A stretch of DNA of 64,000 nucleotides from Haematococcus lacustris (GCA_030144725.1 JASKMD010000029.1:4035964-4099963); one strand, 5' to 3'. Shown: positions 37,979 through 50,000, counted from the first letter of the stretch. Notes: a model not told the origin generated them from the letters alone. Translations and numbers: made by a program.

Positions 37979-38216
37979 TCAGAACACACCTTGGTCTCCA
38001 GCCATGGTCAGACAAGCAAACTCTATCCTCCGTACCAGCAGGACTGTCACAGAGCCCGGCCAACCCACAGCCGTCGGGCATTCTGGTCTGTCACAGCGGC
38101 TGAGCAGGTGTGTCTTCAATACCTATATACCTTCCTTATTGCCTTCCCTTCATCCCTTCTTCCCTAGCCCCCTGCCACTACCAATCCCCCATTCTTCTGC
38201 CATTGTCAACTTGCAG

Positions 38217-38441
38217 TTTCCCATCTTGGCAAAAGCAGCCGTTCGGTTGCTTTCAGTCCACGTATCTACGGCAACGGCTGAGCGCAACTGGTCAGTGTGG
38301 ACCTCCATCTACCGCAACGGACTTCGCAGTAAGCTCAGCGTGGAGCAGGCCGAGAAGCTTGTGTATTTGAAGGCAAACTCCAGGGATGAGACGGACACGC
38401 TCACCCTCCCCAAGGACGTTCGCATCAACATCTTCGCATAG
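38217..38441 (+). pseudogene. hAT 3 C-terminal dimerisation exon
   Basis: After a TTGCAG acceptor it reads FPILAKAAVRLLSVHVSTAT, AERNWSVWTSIYRNGLRSKL and SVEQAEKLVYLKAN. This is the canonical hAT C-terminal motif (AERNWS, RxxLs, aekLvyl..N). The stop is at 38439-38441. Confidence 0.8.
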
Positions 38442-38554
38442 GCCTAGCTAACATGGACTGCCTCCTAACGTCACACCGTCATGAACTCTCTTGTGTTGTG
38501 TACGAGCTTGCAATGGTTGCTTAGGCTGGTAGTTTAGGCTGACTTGGCCTGAAA

Positions 38555-38625
38555 AGTACGCTCTTGCGTGGGTTCGAACTCGTAACCTCTCGCACTAGGC
38601 TGCTAAGCTACTGAGCCAAGCTATA
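38555..38625 (-). repeat. possible tRNA-derived SINE-like segment
   Basis: On the minus strand TGGCTCAGTAGCTTAGCAG resembles a pol III box A/D-arm, and AGTTCGAACCC about 30 bases on resembles box B. The T-stem does not pair, so this is not a functional tRNA. It lies inside the right end of hAT 3. Confidence 0.3.
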
Positions 38626-38707
38626 ATTATAGTCCTATAGCCTATAATTATAGTTTTTATAGGAATCCGAGCCAACTATAATTATATGGGCGTACCCTAC
38701 ACATGTC

Positions 38708-40074
38708 TCGGTGGTGATGTCCGAAATCGCTTTAGCGACAGAACGAAGACTGTGCATCTGCACACATGCTCTAGCTACAACGAATACGGGGCGTAGACAG
38801 CGAAACGAGCAGAAAAGGCTTGAGTATGAAGGGTCCCGCGGTCAGTTTGACTATCAGGCCAGATAGTCTACTATAGTTAAAGGTGAAGGGTGCACATAGT
38901 GTCTTGTTGAACCGCTAGAGCATACAACTACTCCGTCTTACGCGTGACAGCGCGAGCGACACAAATGACGAGTGAAAGCTAATAGCTGCTAAGAAGTATG
39001 CAGCTGTCCTAATCGCAGCATAAGTAGTGGTGTGGGTGCGTTAAAGAGGCAATTCAGCTTCTTAGGTTTCAAACTCGCGATTTCGGCCATCGCAACACAA
39101 AGCGCGACCGCACACATACTTGGGTTTGCGTCATCACAGCATCATTAAGAAGGTCGAGGGTGGAGGAGGCGTGCATGGTGATATCTGCCCACAAAATGTA
39201 TGCCAGGTTCACGCCCAGGTAGTGCATCATGTACACATTCGATAGAGCTTAGGACAGGCATCCCGTGTAGCCAAGCGAGTCCTCTACCCAATGGTGTGCT
39301 TCGATGCTCAATCGGCAACCTGAGCGAGAAATAAACCTCGTGTAAAGGACACACCCTCTTTTCAAGAGAGTTGGGAGGCTCTGACTACAAGCAACGTCGC
39401 TGAGACTCACTGGCGTCACACGTGAGCAAACGTTACGGCAGTATGCACAACGTTCGCCCGCAGTGATAACTAAGGAATGAGCAGCATCAGCCTTGACCTT
39501 GGCGTAAAATGAGTAGTCAAGCAAGTCAGATGGCGGCCAAGCAGCCTAACGGCTGACGGCTTAAGCGGTGTAAGCCACCTATCCCAAGCAAGTCATATGG
39601 CGTGAAATGAGTAGCCAAGCAAGTCAGATTGATGCTGCTAAACTCAGGCCGGCATGCACACCCGGCCAGATAGCCAGTACATGTGTTTGTCCAGCTGTGT
39701 ACATGGGTCTCCAGCTACAGCTGGTGGCTTTGTAGGTCAAAGCTGGATGCCTTGGTTGCGCAATCATGGTCGGACAGGCTACCAAGACAGCTCACACAGG
39801 CAGTATCAGCTAGCCAGAAACGCCGAGTGCTCACCGCTTCCAGCCTCAGACACCACCTCAACGACATTGCGCCCGCCTCTCAAGCCAGGGTCGTTCCACA
39901 GGGAATGCCCCCTAGCAGGATGCGTCGTTCCTGATCAAATCTGATCAGGCGCGAGTAAAGTGGCAAGCGTCTAAAAAGTGGTAGTTCATATCTGATATCA
40001 TACTGGGGGGCCGCTCCCTGCTCTCTAACCACCCTCGCTTCCAGAGGCAAAGGGCAGGTTGATTGATGTCCGCG
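38708..40074. other. intergenic, no gene seen
   Basis: Mixed-composition DNA between hAT 3 and the stop codon of the TPRA1-like gene. The block AAATGAGTAG(C/T)CAAGCAAG occurs near 39507 and 39605. No coding signal was recognised. Confidence 0.5.
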
Positions 40075-41065
40075 TTACAGCGGGTCGGGGTAGTCGAACA
40101 CACCGGCATCCCGCATCTCCCACCACATGAGCAAACCACTGTGCAGGCCATCCGACCCGTCGCTGCCCGTCCCGTGTACGCAATCCCACAAAATGGAGGC
40201 GTACAGCAGTGGCGCAAGGCTGGTGCGGTAGGCCCAGATGGCCAGTGACCAAACGCAGTAGCCGAAGCGCACCCCACACCCGGCCAGCACCGCGCCCAGT
40301 GCAGCGAAGAGGTTGAGGAATAGCAGCGCCGCGCACAACTTGGTGGCCCGCTTGGCAGGCAGCAAGTCTCGGAAGGAGGTGTAGGGCAGGACCAACAGAA
40401 TCGCGTAGACAACTACTAGAAACAGTTTGTGGCCCATAAGGAAACCCCACGTGTGCCAACCCGCGTCGCACTCGTACGCTTCCTGCCTGCTTGCGACTGT
40501 TGGTAGTGCGTACGCGGCAGTTGCTTGTCCCCAACCGTCAGATAATCCTGCATCGCCGCCCGAGCGCCATGTTTGGAAGTTGTCGGGGGCGCGCGATGGT
40601 GGCAGCTGTGGAAGGTTGCACGGTGTGTAGTCGAGTAGCTGCTGCTCGTGGCGTTGTGTGGCCGCGATGCTGAGCGCAGGGAGCGCAGCCAGTGCCATAC
40701 CAGCACCTGCCAGCTGCTGCGACAGCACTGCAGCCGCATGGCTCAGCTTGTTGCTTCCTGGGAGCTGCCAGGCCAGCTTGCTTGCTTCAGGTAGGGCCAC
40801 GCCATGGTTATAGCCGTCTGTCATGCAGCCTGCAGCACCCAGCCTGCCTTTTCCATTGGTAATGCCACTGCCCCTCGCTGCCCTCTCGCCACTGCTGCTG
40901 CTGTTGCTGCTGCTGCCACCATTATTGTTGCTGCTGCTCTGGCTGAGGTTTCCCAGGTAGCTGGATTGACTGCCTGGTCCACCTGGCCCGACTGTGCATG
41001 GGCCCACATGCACACTGCTGCCCCTCACCTTTTCACAAGGAGGGTAGCCCCTGACTCGGGGCCAT

Positions 41066-41099
<34 letters not shown>

Positions 41100-43653
41100 G
41101 CTGCTGCCGCCGCTGGGGACCTGGGTGGCTGCCAGTGCTTGCCAGATCCTGACACGGCGTGCTGTCTTCCAGTGATGCTGCCTCTGCAAGGCTTGTGCTG
41201 GCAGCCAGCAAATAGCGTTTGAAGGGGGCGGGAGGGATTGGTAAGGCAGCTGTGGGGGAGAGGGCAGGGATCAGGGTAGGGCTGGGCGGGTCAGGGGCTG
41301 GGAGGGCCTGAGGGGGAGGCGAGAGGGGTGCTGGGTCAGGGGTCATGGCAGGACGGGAGGGCATAAGGGCAGGGGTCAGGGGGGCTGGCCTGGGAGGGCT
41401 TGGTCCAGATGTTTCTCTCCAGCAAATCCTGCGCACCAGCATAGCCCATGCAAGCTCGACAGAGTGACACAGGAGTGGGGATGAGGGATTAGTCGAGACT
41501 GTGGTTAAGGTCTGACACGACCTGGCCAGGTCTAGCCTGCCTGCCATGAGGCGCTGAGGAAGGCCGCACTGCCCCCCCCCCTCCCCCCCTCCCCTCCCCC
41601 CGCCCTCACCCCCGCCCTCACCCCCTCCCCTCCCCCCGCCCTCACCCAGGCTCTGCTAGGCGGATGCCTGCCGCCAGCGCCACCGCAGCCTGCACCAGTG
41701 AGTCCAGCCCGGCCACTGCGCCCGCTACGTACAGCGTGCGCAGCACTGCCTGCCACCACCAGGCACACGTAGGGCAGGGCAGGGCAGGGCAGGGCTGGAC
41801 GGGGCAGCCGGTTGCCGGTGCCAGAGCAGGACAAGTGGCCCAGTCGGCAGTGGAGAGGAAGGCTGGGTGGCTGCATGGGGCCAGGGGCATGGCTGGGGGC
41901 CAGGGGCAGGGGGAGGGGGAGGGGCCGGGGCAGGAGGGGAGGGGTTGAGGTTGAGCTGAGTGGGGTTAAGCAAGCCGGGGGGAGGGCAGCTAGCCCCTGG
42001 CTGCCTGCCCCGCGCCATGGGCCTCATTTTCCTTGTTGCCCGGCAGCAAGCGTGCGCAGTGCCTCAGGCCCTCAGGCCCAGTGGGCCCTGGACCTGGGAG
42101 TGCTGGGTCTGAGGACTGCCCCTACCTGCTCCCTGCCCCCTCCCTATCCCTGCCCCTACCTGCTCCCTGCCCCCTCCCTTTGGTGGAGCCCCACCGCCTG
42201 TGATCAACGTGATCAACCTGTGACAGGTGTGATGTCCTCACTCACACTAGACCTGATGAACACCATGAGGGTCATACCCTCCATGCATGTACAAAATGGT
42301 GCATGGTGCCCTGTACAGAATGGGCCCGCTCCTGGCTGATGGTTATACTTGGCTTGGTGGCAACTGGGTGCCCAGAAGTGGTGTGGGTAAGATTAGGGTT
42401 AGGGTTACGGTTAGGGTTAGGGTTGGGGTGTGCGCCTGACCTGTTGCCTGGACCCCTCAGGGTGGTGCTGTGTGTTTGCCAATGCCTGACGCAGCGCACG
42501 GCTGATGCGTTAGGGTCCTAACCCTCATGGACCCAAATCCTAACCCAAACCCTAATCCAAACCCTAACCCAAACCCTAACCCAATGCCTGACGCAGCGCA
42601 CAAAATTCAAGGGGAGTGGGCCCACTGGGCCCAGAGCGCTGGGTCAGGGCAGGCTGGTACCCCACCCCCCCCTCCGCCTCCCCTCACCTTGAGCCCGGTG
42701 GTCAGGTAGCCCTGCAGCAGGAACGTCACCACGGACACCTCCACAAGCAGGGTGCCTGCTGCCAGCAGCACAGCACAGCACAGCACAGCACAGCACAGCA
42801 CAGCACACAGCCTCAGCTCAGGCGGCGGCGGTGACTTTGTAGGGACCATGGGGCAGCAGCAGGGGCAGGAGGGGCAGGAGGGGGCACAGGAGCAGCAGCG
42901 TGGCAGCAGCAGCATGGAAGCAGCTGGGACACAGTCCTGTCCACCGCCCTGCTGATACCCAGGTGCACGGTGTCCCCCCCCCCTTGGTGACCACCCCTCT
43001 CCCCCTGGCTGTGTCCACCCTGGCCCTCCACCAGCCCATTGCTGCAGGCCCACAGCGCCCAGCCCCTCTTGCCAGGGCTGGCTGGACCCCCCCCTGTCAC
43101 CTTGCTGGTCACAGCGGAGGAGCGCTGACGCAGCGATGAACACCGCAACAAGGACAGGACCGCAGACATGTCCATCCCCAGCAGCCAGCCAGGGTGGCGC
43201 TCCCACTCAGGAGGAGGCAGGGCCCGCCCCCCTTGCCGCCATCGCCCACCCCCTGCCCCCCCTGCCCCCCGGGAACCCCCTGCCCCTCCTGCCCTGCCTG
43301 CCCTCCCCTGGCTCCCTGACCCCCCTGCCCCCTGCTGCCCTGTCTGGCCCTTGTCCTTGGTTCGCTGGTCCTTGCCTTCTGCTGCCCACCTCCCCTGGCC
43401 CCCTTCCTCCCCTGGCCCCCCCTGCCCCCCGCTGCCCACCTCCTGAGTACAGCAGGGCGGCGGCCTCCAGCAGCAGTCCAGCGCTGGTGCCGGCAGTGCT
43501 CTGCAGCAGACCCAGCAGGGCGCCGGCCGCAGTGACGCCCACCACGCAGCGGTAGTAGTACCACAGCAGGCTGGAGCTGGCGCGCTGCAGGGCCGCCCTC
43601 ACGGGGGAGCGGGCCAGGAACAGCGCAAAGCACAGCAGCGGCACCTCAGCCAC
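40075..43653 (-). CDS. TPRA1/CAND-type multi-pass membrane protein (Tmemb_40), N-terminus unresolved
   Basis: Exons (complement): 43440-43653, 43101-43199, 42688-42755, 41646-41749, 40075-41428, all phase-consistent; at least one N-terminal exon beyond 43653 is missing from my model. Helices in order: VAEVPLLCFALFLA, CVVGVTAAGALLGLLQ, VLVAVFIAASALL, TLLVEVSVVTFLLQGYLTTG, LRTLYVAGAVAGLDSLVQ, then after about 330 residues of Gln/Ser/Pro-rich loop WGFLMGHKLFLVVVYAILLV, LPYTSFRDLLPAKRATKL, LLFLNLFAALGAVLAGCG and a last helix before YASILWDC. This matches TPRA1/GPR175 and plant CAND proteins, proposed seven-helix receptors; coupling to G proteins is disputed. The huge loop includes a CAG-encoded Gln tract (41060-41105). 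Confidence 0.78.
41563..41645. repeat. C-rich imperfect repeat in an intron
   Basis: CCCTCACCCCCGCC-type units lie immediately beside the donor of the TPRA1-like exon ending at 41646. Confidence 0.8.
42386..42601. repeat. facing telomere-like blocks (TTAGGG)n / (CCCTAA)n-like in an intron
   Basis: At 42386-42427 are about seven degenerate TTAGGG units. At 42538-42582 are CCCTAACCCAAA-type units on the same strand, i.e. inverted. The second block lies between direct 19-bp copies of AATGCCTGACGCAGCGCAC at 42481-42499 and 42583-42601. Confidence 0.88.
42766..42806. repeat. (CAGCA)n
   Basis: Eight pentamers directly upstream (gene sense) of the acceptor of exon 42688-42755. Confidence 0.92.
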
Positions 43654-44509
43654 CTGCAGCCAAGGCCAAGGCCATGGGAGGGTCCAGGGGGGACAGCAGG
43701 GGGCAGCAGCCAGCACCAAGGGCCAAGGGCCAAGGGTCAAGGGTCAAGGGGCAGCCAAGGCCAAGGCCAGAAGGGGGTCAGGGCCAGGGGGGCAGGGTGA
43801 AAGGCGAGGTGGGGTGATGGGCAAATGCAGGGGCAGGGGGTTAAAGGGGGGCTCTCTAGTGCAGCGCTGCGCTCTCGTGCAGTGCACTGGGGGGGCTGGA
43901 GGGAGGGAGGGGGGCTGGAAGGTGGCTGGCTGGCAGCCTGGCCCAGGCACCAGAGGGGAGGCGCACAGCCGGCGGCCGTGGCGTGACACAGAGACAGGGG
44001 GCCAGGGTTTGGGCGCATGCCTGCTGCGGGGCGGGGGGTCAGCAGGCGGCGGGGGACGCGGTGGCTGGCAGTAGGCGGTGGTGGCAGCAGCATGGGGTGG
44101 TCGCCGGGTTGGCTGTGGCGCTGCGGCTGGGCCTGCCCGGCTGTGGCTCTGCGCCGGTGCCTTCATCTCGATTAGGCTGACATGGAGCTTGACATGGATC
44201 TTGACATGGAGCTTGACATGGAGCTTGACATGGAGCTCCAGAGTTTCAGGCTTCATAGGCTGACCTGATATGAACTGGATGGGGCGAGATGACACGCCAC
44301 TTCAGCTTGGCAGGGGCTTTCCTTTTTTTTCACCCTACACTGCTAACCCCTTACCTGCATGCAGCTAAGTCCCCATGGATTATTTCCTTGCCTGGCCACA
44401 CCAATCAATGTCAGGCACAGTGAGACGCAAGGAGGATATTTCCTAGTGGAGTGATAAAACAGGCCCGCCACCCAGGGTGTTTGAAGGCTGCCTTGCCCCA
44501 GGCCTGAGG
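43654..44509. other. probable 5' part of the TPRA1-like gene
   Basis: Minus-strand open frames here are Pro-rich and give no convincing start exon. A 12-bp tandem repeat GAGCTTGACATG (four units) is at 44190-44235. Confidence 0.4.
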
Positions 44510-44915
44510 GCTGGATGGCCCCAGCAGGGCAGGTGGACCTCCGCCTGGTGCGCCCAGCCTGGAGCCAGCTGTGCAATCAGCCAGTCCTGGTGTGGTGCCT
44601 TCACAGCCAGCAGCCAGCAGCTCCACAGCCAGCAGCCTCAGAGCCTGGGCCCAGTGTTCACCCTCCAGCCAAGCGCACCGAGCGCACCCAGGCAGAGCAG
44701 GCAGCTCAGCCCACCCAGCCCGCCAAGGGCACCAGCAAAGGCCTGGTCAACCCAGCCCACAGACAGGGAGGGGGACAAACCAAGACTGCAATGCAGCGCT
44801 GAACACGCCGCGCATGGGGGAGAGCAGGTGGCGCCCGCTGGAGCTGTGCTGCTGGCCAGACCATCTGAAGCTGCCAGCCAAGGGCAGGGAGTACCCTGGC
44901 CTGGCCTGCAAATAG
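44510..44915 (+). pseudogene. Fanzor/TnpB-like family 2, near-complete C-terminal exon
   Basis: It reads APAGQVDLRLVRPAWSQLC (matching PPAGQVNQRLLRPAWSLRH of family 1), a Pro/Lys-rich linker with PPAKRTERTQAEQAAQP, then after frame shifts NQDCNAALNTPRMGESRW and RPLELCCWPDHLKLPAKGRE, ending with a stop at 44913-44915. The RuvC-III-type motif keeps its Asp (QDCNAALN). Two frame changes show it is inactive. About 110 bases of 3' sequence resemble 63820-63880. Confidence 0.58.
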
Positions 44916-45920
44916 CTAGGAGACCGCCCAGCCGAGCCCCAGCAGCAGGAGCCTGTTGTGGGCCCATTGAGTGGGCCATGTTGACGCTGTGTCAGCTCAC
45001 ATCAGTGTATGTCTGTCATGCCAAGCTGGCCAGTCGCCCATTACAGGGTTAGGCAGGAGTGCAGGGCGTGCCTCCCCTGAGCAGCCCTCCCTTTAGCCTG
45101 GCCCTGAGCAGGGGCGTGCCTCCCCTGGGGTGGCTCAGGGGCACTGTTAAGGACGAAGTGGATCCTGGGGTTGAGCCGCAGGAGTACTTCTGAGCGCGGG
45201 CTGGGCTTTTGCTGAACTGCTGGTTGATGCTTTCCACAGCCCTGTCCAAGCCTTGCGTGCTGCGGAGCTTGTCCATGACGGCGACGGGGGGCTGCGCACT
45301 GCAGGCTGGGGCTGCTGCAGGCTGGGGCTGGTGATGACTGACTTCCCTGTACGTGACTCAACTCTAATCCTCACGGGGCCAGGCAGTAGAGCAAGGGTTG
45401 AGCATCCACAGCCTAGGAGACACTATTGTGGACGCAGTGGATGTTGAGGAGGACAAGAACCAAGTCAGATAGACACGCCTGCCTGTAGGGTGTGCCTCTC
45501 AGTATCTCTGTGAACCTGCTTAGGTGTCGCTTGTTGACAGTGTGCTACCGCTGGTGCTGGCACCCACAAGCAATGCGCGCCTGGGGGTTGCACACTGGAG
45601 TATGCGTGGGCCTGCCGGAAAGCCCTACTCACCAACAGCTGCGAAAGACCGCTCAGGTGCAAGCAGCGCACCATCCCCTCGGCACCAGCTCACTCGTCCA
45701 AGCAGCCGGTTTAAGCGGTGCGCTGTTTATTCTCTGGTTTTCCTGTTTGTTTCCTGATCGAACACATCGCTTCACATCAGTTCGTCCACCGTGCAGCACC
45801 TCACCAACCGTATACTGCAAGTGTCAAGTTGCGCTGCCGAACCTACATTGGCAACACGGTTGGACAATACCAGCGCCAGCCGAACATAGAACGCTCACTA
45901 ACCTCCCAGCCAGTAACCGC
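44916..45920. other. no gene confirmed
   Basis: It contains family 2 3' sequence at its left end. A minus-strand open stretch 45049-45276 (MDKLRSTQGLDRAVESINQQ) could be an exon but has no partner. Confidence 0.4.
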
Positions 45921-45921
45921 C

Positions 45922-46008
45922 CAGCCAGCCAGCCAGCCAGGCCAGAGGTGGGTGGAAATCCCCGACAAGGCCCTGTTGCGGAAGTGGCGGGGCAAGTTGC
46001 AGCGATAG
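45922..46008 (+). pseudogene. Fanzor/TnpB-like family 3, C-terminal tail
   Basis: QRWVEIPDKALLRKWRGKLQR followed by a stop at 46006-46008 matches the tail of the 15472 copy (EWVYLPDKALLRKWRRKW). About 180 bases of 3' sequence are shared with the complement of 15240-15440. Confidence 0.55.
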
Positions 46009-46049
46009 CCAGTTGCAGCAGTAGACAACCCCAGTAAACAAACATCCAA

Positions 46050-46064
46050 CCCCTCACAAAGGGG
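46050..46064 (+). other. family 3 downstream hairpin (copy 3)
   Basis: CCCCTCACAAAGGGG followed by ATGTGTG, 41 bases after the stop codon; identical to the copy at 15417-15431. Confidence 0.62.
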
Positions 46065-46184
46065 ATGTGTGGCTGAGCTGGGCACTAGGCACGCTGTCAG
46101 TAGTCTTTACAATGGCGATCTCGCAGTCTGTGTTTGATTCAACCCGTGCATTTTGGTAGCATGAGGGCTGTAGGGGTTATAGAT

Positions 46185-47022
46185 TGGCAACTTGGTTCAT
46201 GATGGTTTCATGATGGGTTTATGATGGACTTCGTCATAGTAGGAAGAATGAACCTGACATGCCCAATTTTCTACCTCTGCCACTGCAGCTGGAGTGGAGT
46301 CAACTTCCACTGCTCCTGACCAGCTTGCTAGGCATACCTGTGCGCTACTGCCACAACACTTCCGTAGAAGGCTTGGCCCACGCCCACACCCAGCCCCAAT
46401 CATCTCAAGGAGGCAACAATGCCTTGTTGTTACAGCTACAGGGGGGTTATGATAGCCTACCAGTCCTTGGCGACGTCTACAACCCCGACCATCATCATAT
46501 CAAATGCAACAACAGGAAGAAGGGGTACCACTACTTTGTTCACACGCATCATACTATAACATGCATGCACTGCAACATCTCCATCACTGTCACTCCAATG
46601 TAGGGGTAGGGATGCTTCAGTGTGTCTTGACAGCACTTCTACTCACCACCACATCAAGCGCGCAGACCACAGTGCTGTCCATGCCGTAGTATGCTGGCTT
46701 GTATTGCTGCCTACCACCCAGTTATTTCATGACCTCCATTACTCCTAGCTGGACCCCAAGACCCATTGGTCAGAAAGTACGCCTGGCAGCAGCTGGCGTT
46801 GTCATAGTCAGCATCCACCAATGTCAGCTGTCACTGACACAGCTAGGGTTTCGCATGCTGCACACTGCTGTGCCGGTCGCTACTGCTATGCCCTTCAGCA
46901 AGAGCTCAACGGTCCCTGGTACTTGGTGCTGAAGTCTGAGTGCCCTGCCCCTGGGATCCAGCAAGAGTCTTGACATGTGTGCATGCATTCCTGCCCCTGG
47001 CTTGTGTGTCAGCCTGATCAGG
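46185..47022. other. 3' flank of the HAD gene, no gene confirmed
   Basis: An open stretch at 46370-46604 (GGNNALLLQLQGGYDSLPVL) has protein-like composition but no start or family I can name. Confidence 0.4.
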
Positions 47023-50000
47023 CTACTGCTCCGGCATCTTTACCGAGCCCGGCTGCTTGTTCTTGTCTGGATGACCTGGCAGCGTGGTGACATCGATGAT
47101 TGTGCCAATGTTTGCTTTCTTGGCAGCCTCTATGCCCATCACCGCATCCTGTACAGCACCAGACACAAACCCCCTGGGATGAGCAGCGCTGCACCAGGCA
47201 GGGCACTCGAGTGATCCTGGCACTAGGCGGCAGAAGGTGTTCCACCAAGAAGGTGGTGTGCGCGGGCGGCTTTGCACCAACAGGGGCCAGAGCTGTACAC
47301 CCCTGAGGGGTGTCTGGGCAGCAGTGCATGTGGTGGCATGGGAAGGCATGCCATGAGAGCCAGCAGCGCCAGGATAGCCCATGCAGCATGCAGCTCGCTT
47401 CTCCTCCACTCCTCCCTCCTCGGCCATTCTTTCCCTGCCTCCTACCAAACTCACACCCTTCTCCCCTCCCTCCCTAACCCACGCCTCCCCTACCCCACCT
47501 CATACACCACACACTGGCTAGGCTCCAAGCCCAGCTCCTTGGCGGCCAGGAGGAAGATGTCCTGCAGCACAGCAGGTCAGGGAGGGAGGTGCAGGGGAGG
47601 GAGGGGGACGAAGGGGGAGGTGCAGGGGAGGGAGGGGGACGAAGGGGGAGGGAGGGGGCAGGGGAGGGAGGGGGCAGGGGAGGGAGGGGGCAGGCAGGTC
47701 TGCTTTGAACTACAGCCGACCCTGAGGCAGGGACCTCCTGGGCCTCTACTGGAAGAGGCCAGGGCAGCCAGCCTGGCCACAGGGCGGAGCGGTGCCTGGG
47801 AGAGGGACCCCGCGCCAGGCTGGCGGCTCAGGGGTGCAAGCCAAGACCAACAGCAACAAGCATGGCATGCCATCACGCAGCGTGGCAGTGAGGGTGACGA
47901 GTGTGCCAGCCTGGGGTGCTGCCAGGGCTGGCCCTCTCCACTCCCTCACCATGTAGCCGGGTCCCCAAGCAGCTGACCCTGGCTGCCTCCCTCGCTCTCA
48001 ACCATTACTTCAGGGCCAAGGCGGCTGAAGTCAGCCGGGGGGCTGAGGGGCAGGGCTGGGACCTCAGGGGGGGACCAGGGAGTGGGTTCAGTGGGCAGTG
48101 AGGCGCCGGCCTGCGGGCAGCAGGAGACCCACCGGGGCAGGTTTGGAGTTCTCCACGTCATGGCTGGTCACAATGGTGTCGAAGGTGTCATTTAGACCAA
48201 ACTTGTCCAGCGCCTGCAGGGCAGCAGGGGTGAGGACTCACACAACTCCATGGCAGCACTCCATGGCAGCACTCCATGGCACCCAATATTTGCTGGTAAT
48301 GCTTCAATGGCTCTGCTGGTCCACTGGTTTTTTGGAGTTTACAGAGTGCACTGTGGCTGCCGGCAGCCCCCCACCTCCCACCCCTCAGGCTCAATAAGGG
48401 AGCAAGCTGTGGCATGGGCCGCAGCTGGCCAGCCAAGCCCAAGTAGCTGCCTGCTCCTGCCTGCATCCCCTGCCCCACCTCTGCCACACATGCCTGCCTG
48501 GCTGCTGCCCTGCTCCTGCCTGCCTGACCGCTGCTGCCACCTCCCCTTGCCATTCCTGCCGCACCTCCATCACAGTGCCCTTCTCACCCCCGGATGCCAC
48601 CGCCATCTTCAGGCCTCGCCTCTTGGCCTCCTCCAGCAGCTGCATCACCACTGGGATGGGCCGGGACTGCGGCCAGGGCAGTGCTGAGCGGCCTGACACC
48701 AGCCCAGCAACACCACCATCAGCACACCAGCTGCTGCTCAGGTGCAGGTCACACATCGCTGAGATGTGTGGCTGGCAATGATGAGGCCCTCACCTTGTCC
48801 ATGCCCTCCTCCTTTGAGATGGAGGACTCCTTTGCCACCAGCTCCTTCACTTGGTCCTCACTCAACTCCACGCCCTGCACCGGCCAGCACCCAGCACATA
48901 GGCTGGCTCACACCAAGCATGCCTGCTCAACTGCTGCCCAGCCAGGTGCTGAGTGCTCTTCACTCCAATTCACAACCAGGCCCACCAATGGATGAGCTGC
49001 TTTGCCACAACTGCTTTAACCAGGTGTGGTGACTAGGCTGACACATGAGAGCAGAGGTAGCCACCCCACCTCACCTGCTCCTTACACAGGATGGCTACAA
49101 TCTCCTTGCCCGCTCGGCCTGTCTCTGCCATGTATCTGCATGCCAGGCCAGCTCATCAAGCTCAACTGCAAGGAAGCCCACATGCACGTGAGGCAGGTGG
49201 TGGGAAGCCACAGGTGAGCAGCGCATGGAGATTCAGCTGAGGTCGTTTCGGGCTCATAAAGGGCCAATGCAGCATTGCTAGGGTGCCCCACATGATTGGC
49301 ATGGATGTTCAGCTGAGGCTGACAGAGGCATATGGGAGCTACTATTACTACAATAACAACATGGCTGTGTTATGTTTGCGGAGGTCCCCAAGGTTGACCT
49401 TCAGCTTGCTGAGCAAGCTGTTGTGTACCCCGCGCCAACAGCACCCAGGAGTACCACTACTTTCTTCGCACACGCCTCTACAGCCCTTCTCTTTCATGTT
49501 CTCCCCCTTGTCCACCATGACCGTTCCTTAGCCTGCCCAGCTCACTTGTTGCTGTCGATCTCCAGGCCAAACTCTTTGCAGGCTTTGCCCCAGGACTTCA
49601 CCCGGTGCTCGTTGCTGGCAAAAAGGGTTCCGTCCATGTCCCAGATGGCGCCCTGTGGAGGGCAATAGCCAGCTGATCAGTAAACGGCACCCGGCTGCTG
49701 AGGTAGGCGGGTCCCTGCGTGCTGTGGGCTCATCCGTGCATGCACAATGTACTGAGTGGGAGCGAGGTCGGGCGGCGGCCGGTGTGGGTGCCGGAGCTCT
49801 TTACCCGCCACTGGCGCTCTCACCTTGGCCTCGGTTGGCAACAGCGTGTTGATGTCGGGGGCGTCTGGGTGGTTAAGGTTCTCGGCCGGCATGTTGTGGG
49901 TCTCAGATCGGTTGCTTTGGAAGCGCAAGGGCGTAAATGCGCGGGAGCGCACGAGGAAGGGAGCTCTACGCGCTAGCGCCAAAGCACGGGTCTGCATCAT
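47023..50000 (-). CDS. HAD-superfamily phosphatase (beta-phosphoglucomutase/GS1-like), organellar
   Basis: Eight exons (complement): 49824-50000, 49546-49652, 49075-49135, 48794-48874, 48565-48666, 48133-48213, 47499-47561, 47023-47148. They total 798 nt (265 aa) in frame. Met at 50000 gives MMQTRALALARRAPFLVRSR, an organelle presequence; a Met at 50048 would add 16 residues. HAD motif I is IWDMDGTLFASN (nucleophile Asp64, acid-base Asp66), motif II VASGGEKG, motif III the Lys in NSKPAPDIF, motif IV VYEDAVMGIEAA. The helical cap between motifs I and II (KACKEFGLEIDSNKY, AGKEIVAILCKEQGVEL) places it in subfamily I. It should dephosphorylate a small phosphorylated metabolite; the substrate is not evident. 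Confidence 0.93.

Larger units (their letters stand above)
37044..38699 (+). mobile_element. hAT transposon 3 with perfect 8-bp target duplication
   Basis: The element begins TAGGGAGCG and ends CGTACCCTA. It is bracketed by CACATGTC at 37036-37043 and 38700-38707, an exact 8-bp duplication as hAT elements make. AT palindromes (CTATAATTATA) lie near both ends. Inside, on the plus strand, are a zinc-finger ORF (37158-37508), an interrupted middle, a 20-bp minisatellite and a C-terminal hAT dimerisation exon (38217-38441). The length (1656 bp) and missing core suggest an internally deleted, non-autonomous copy. Confidence 0.9.

Noticed and set aside
38555..38625. Functional tRNA gene
   Set aside because: Box A and B-like sequences are present, but the T-stem and acceptor stem do not pair.
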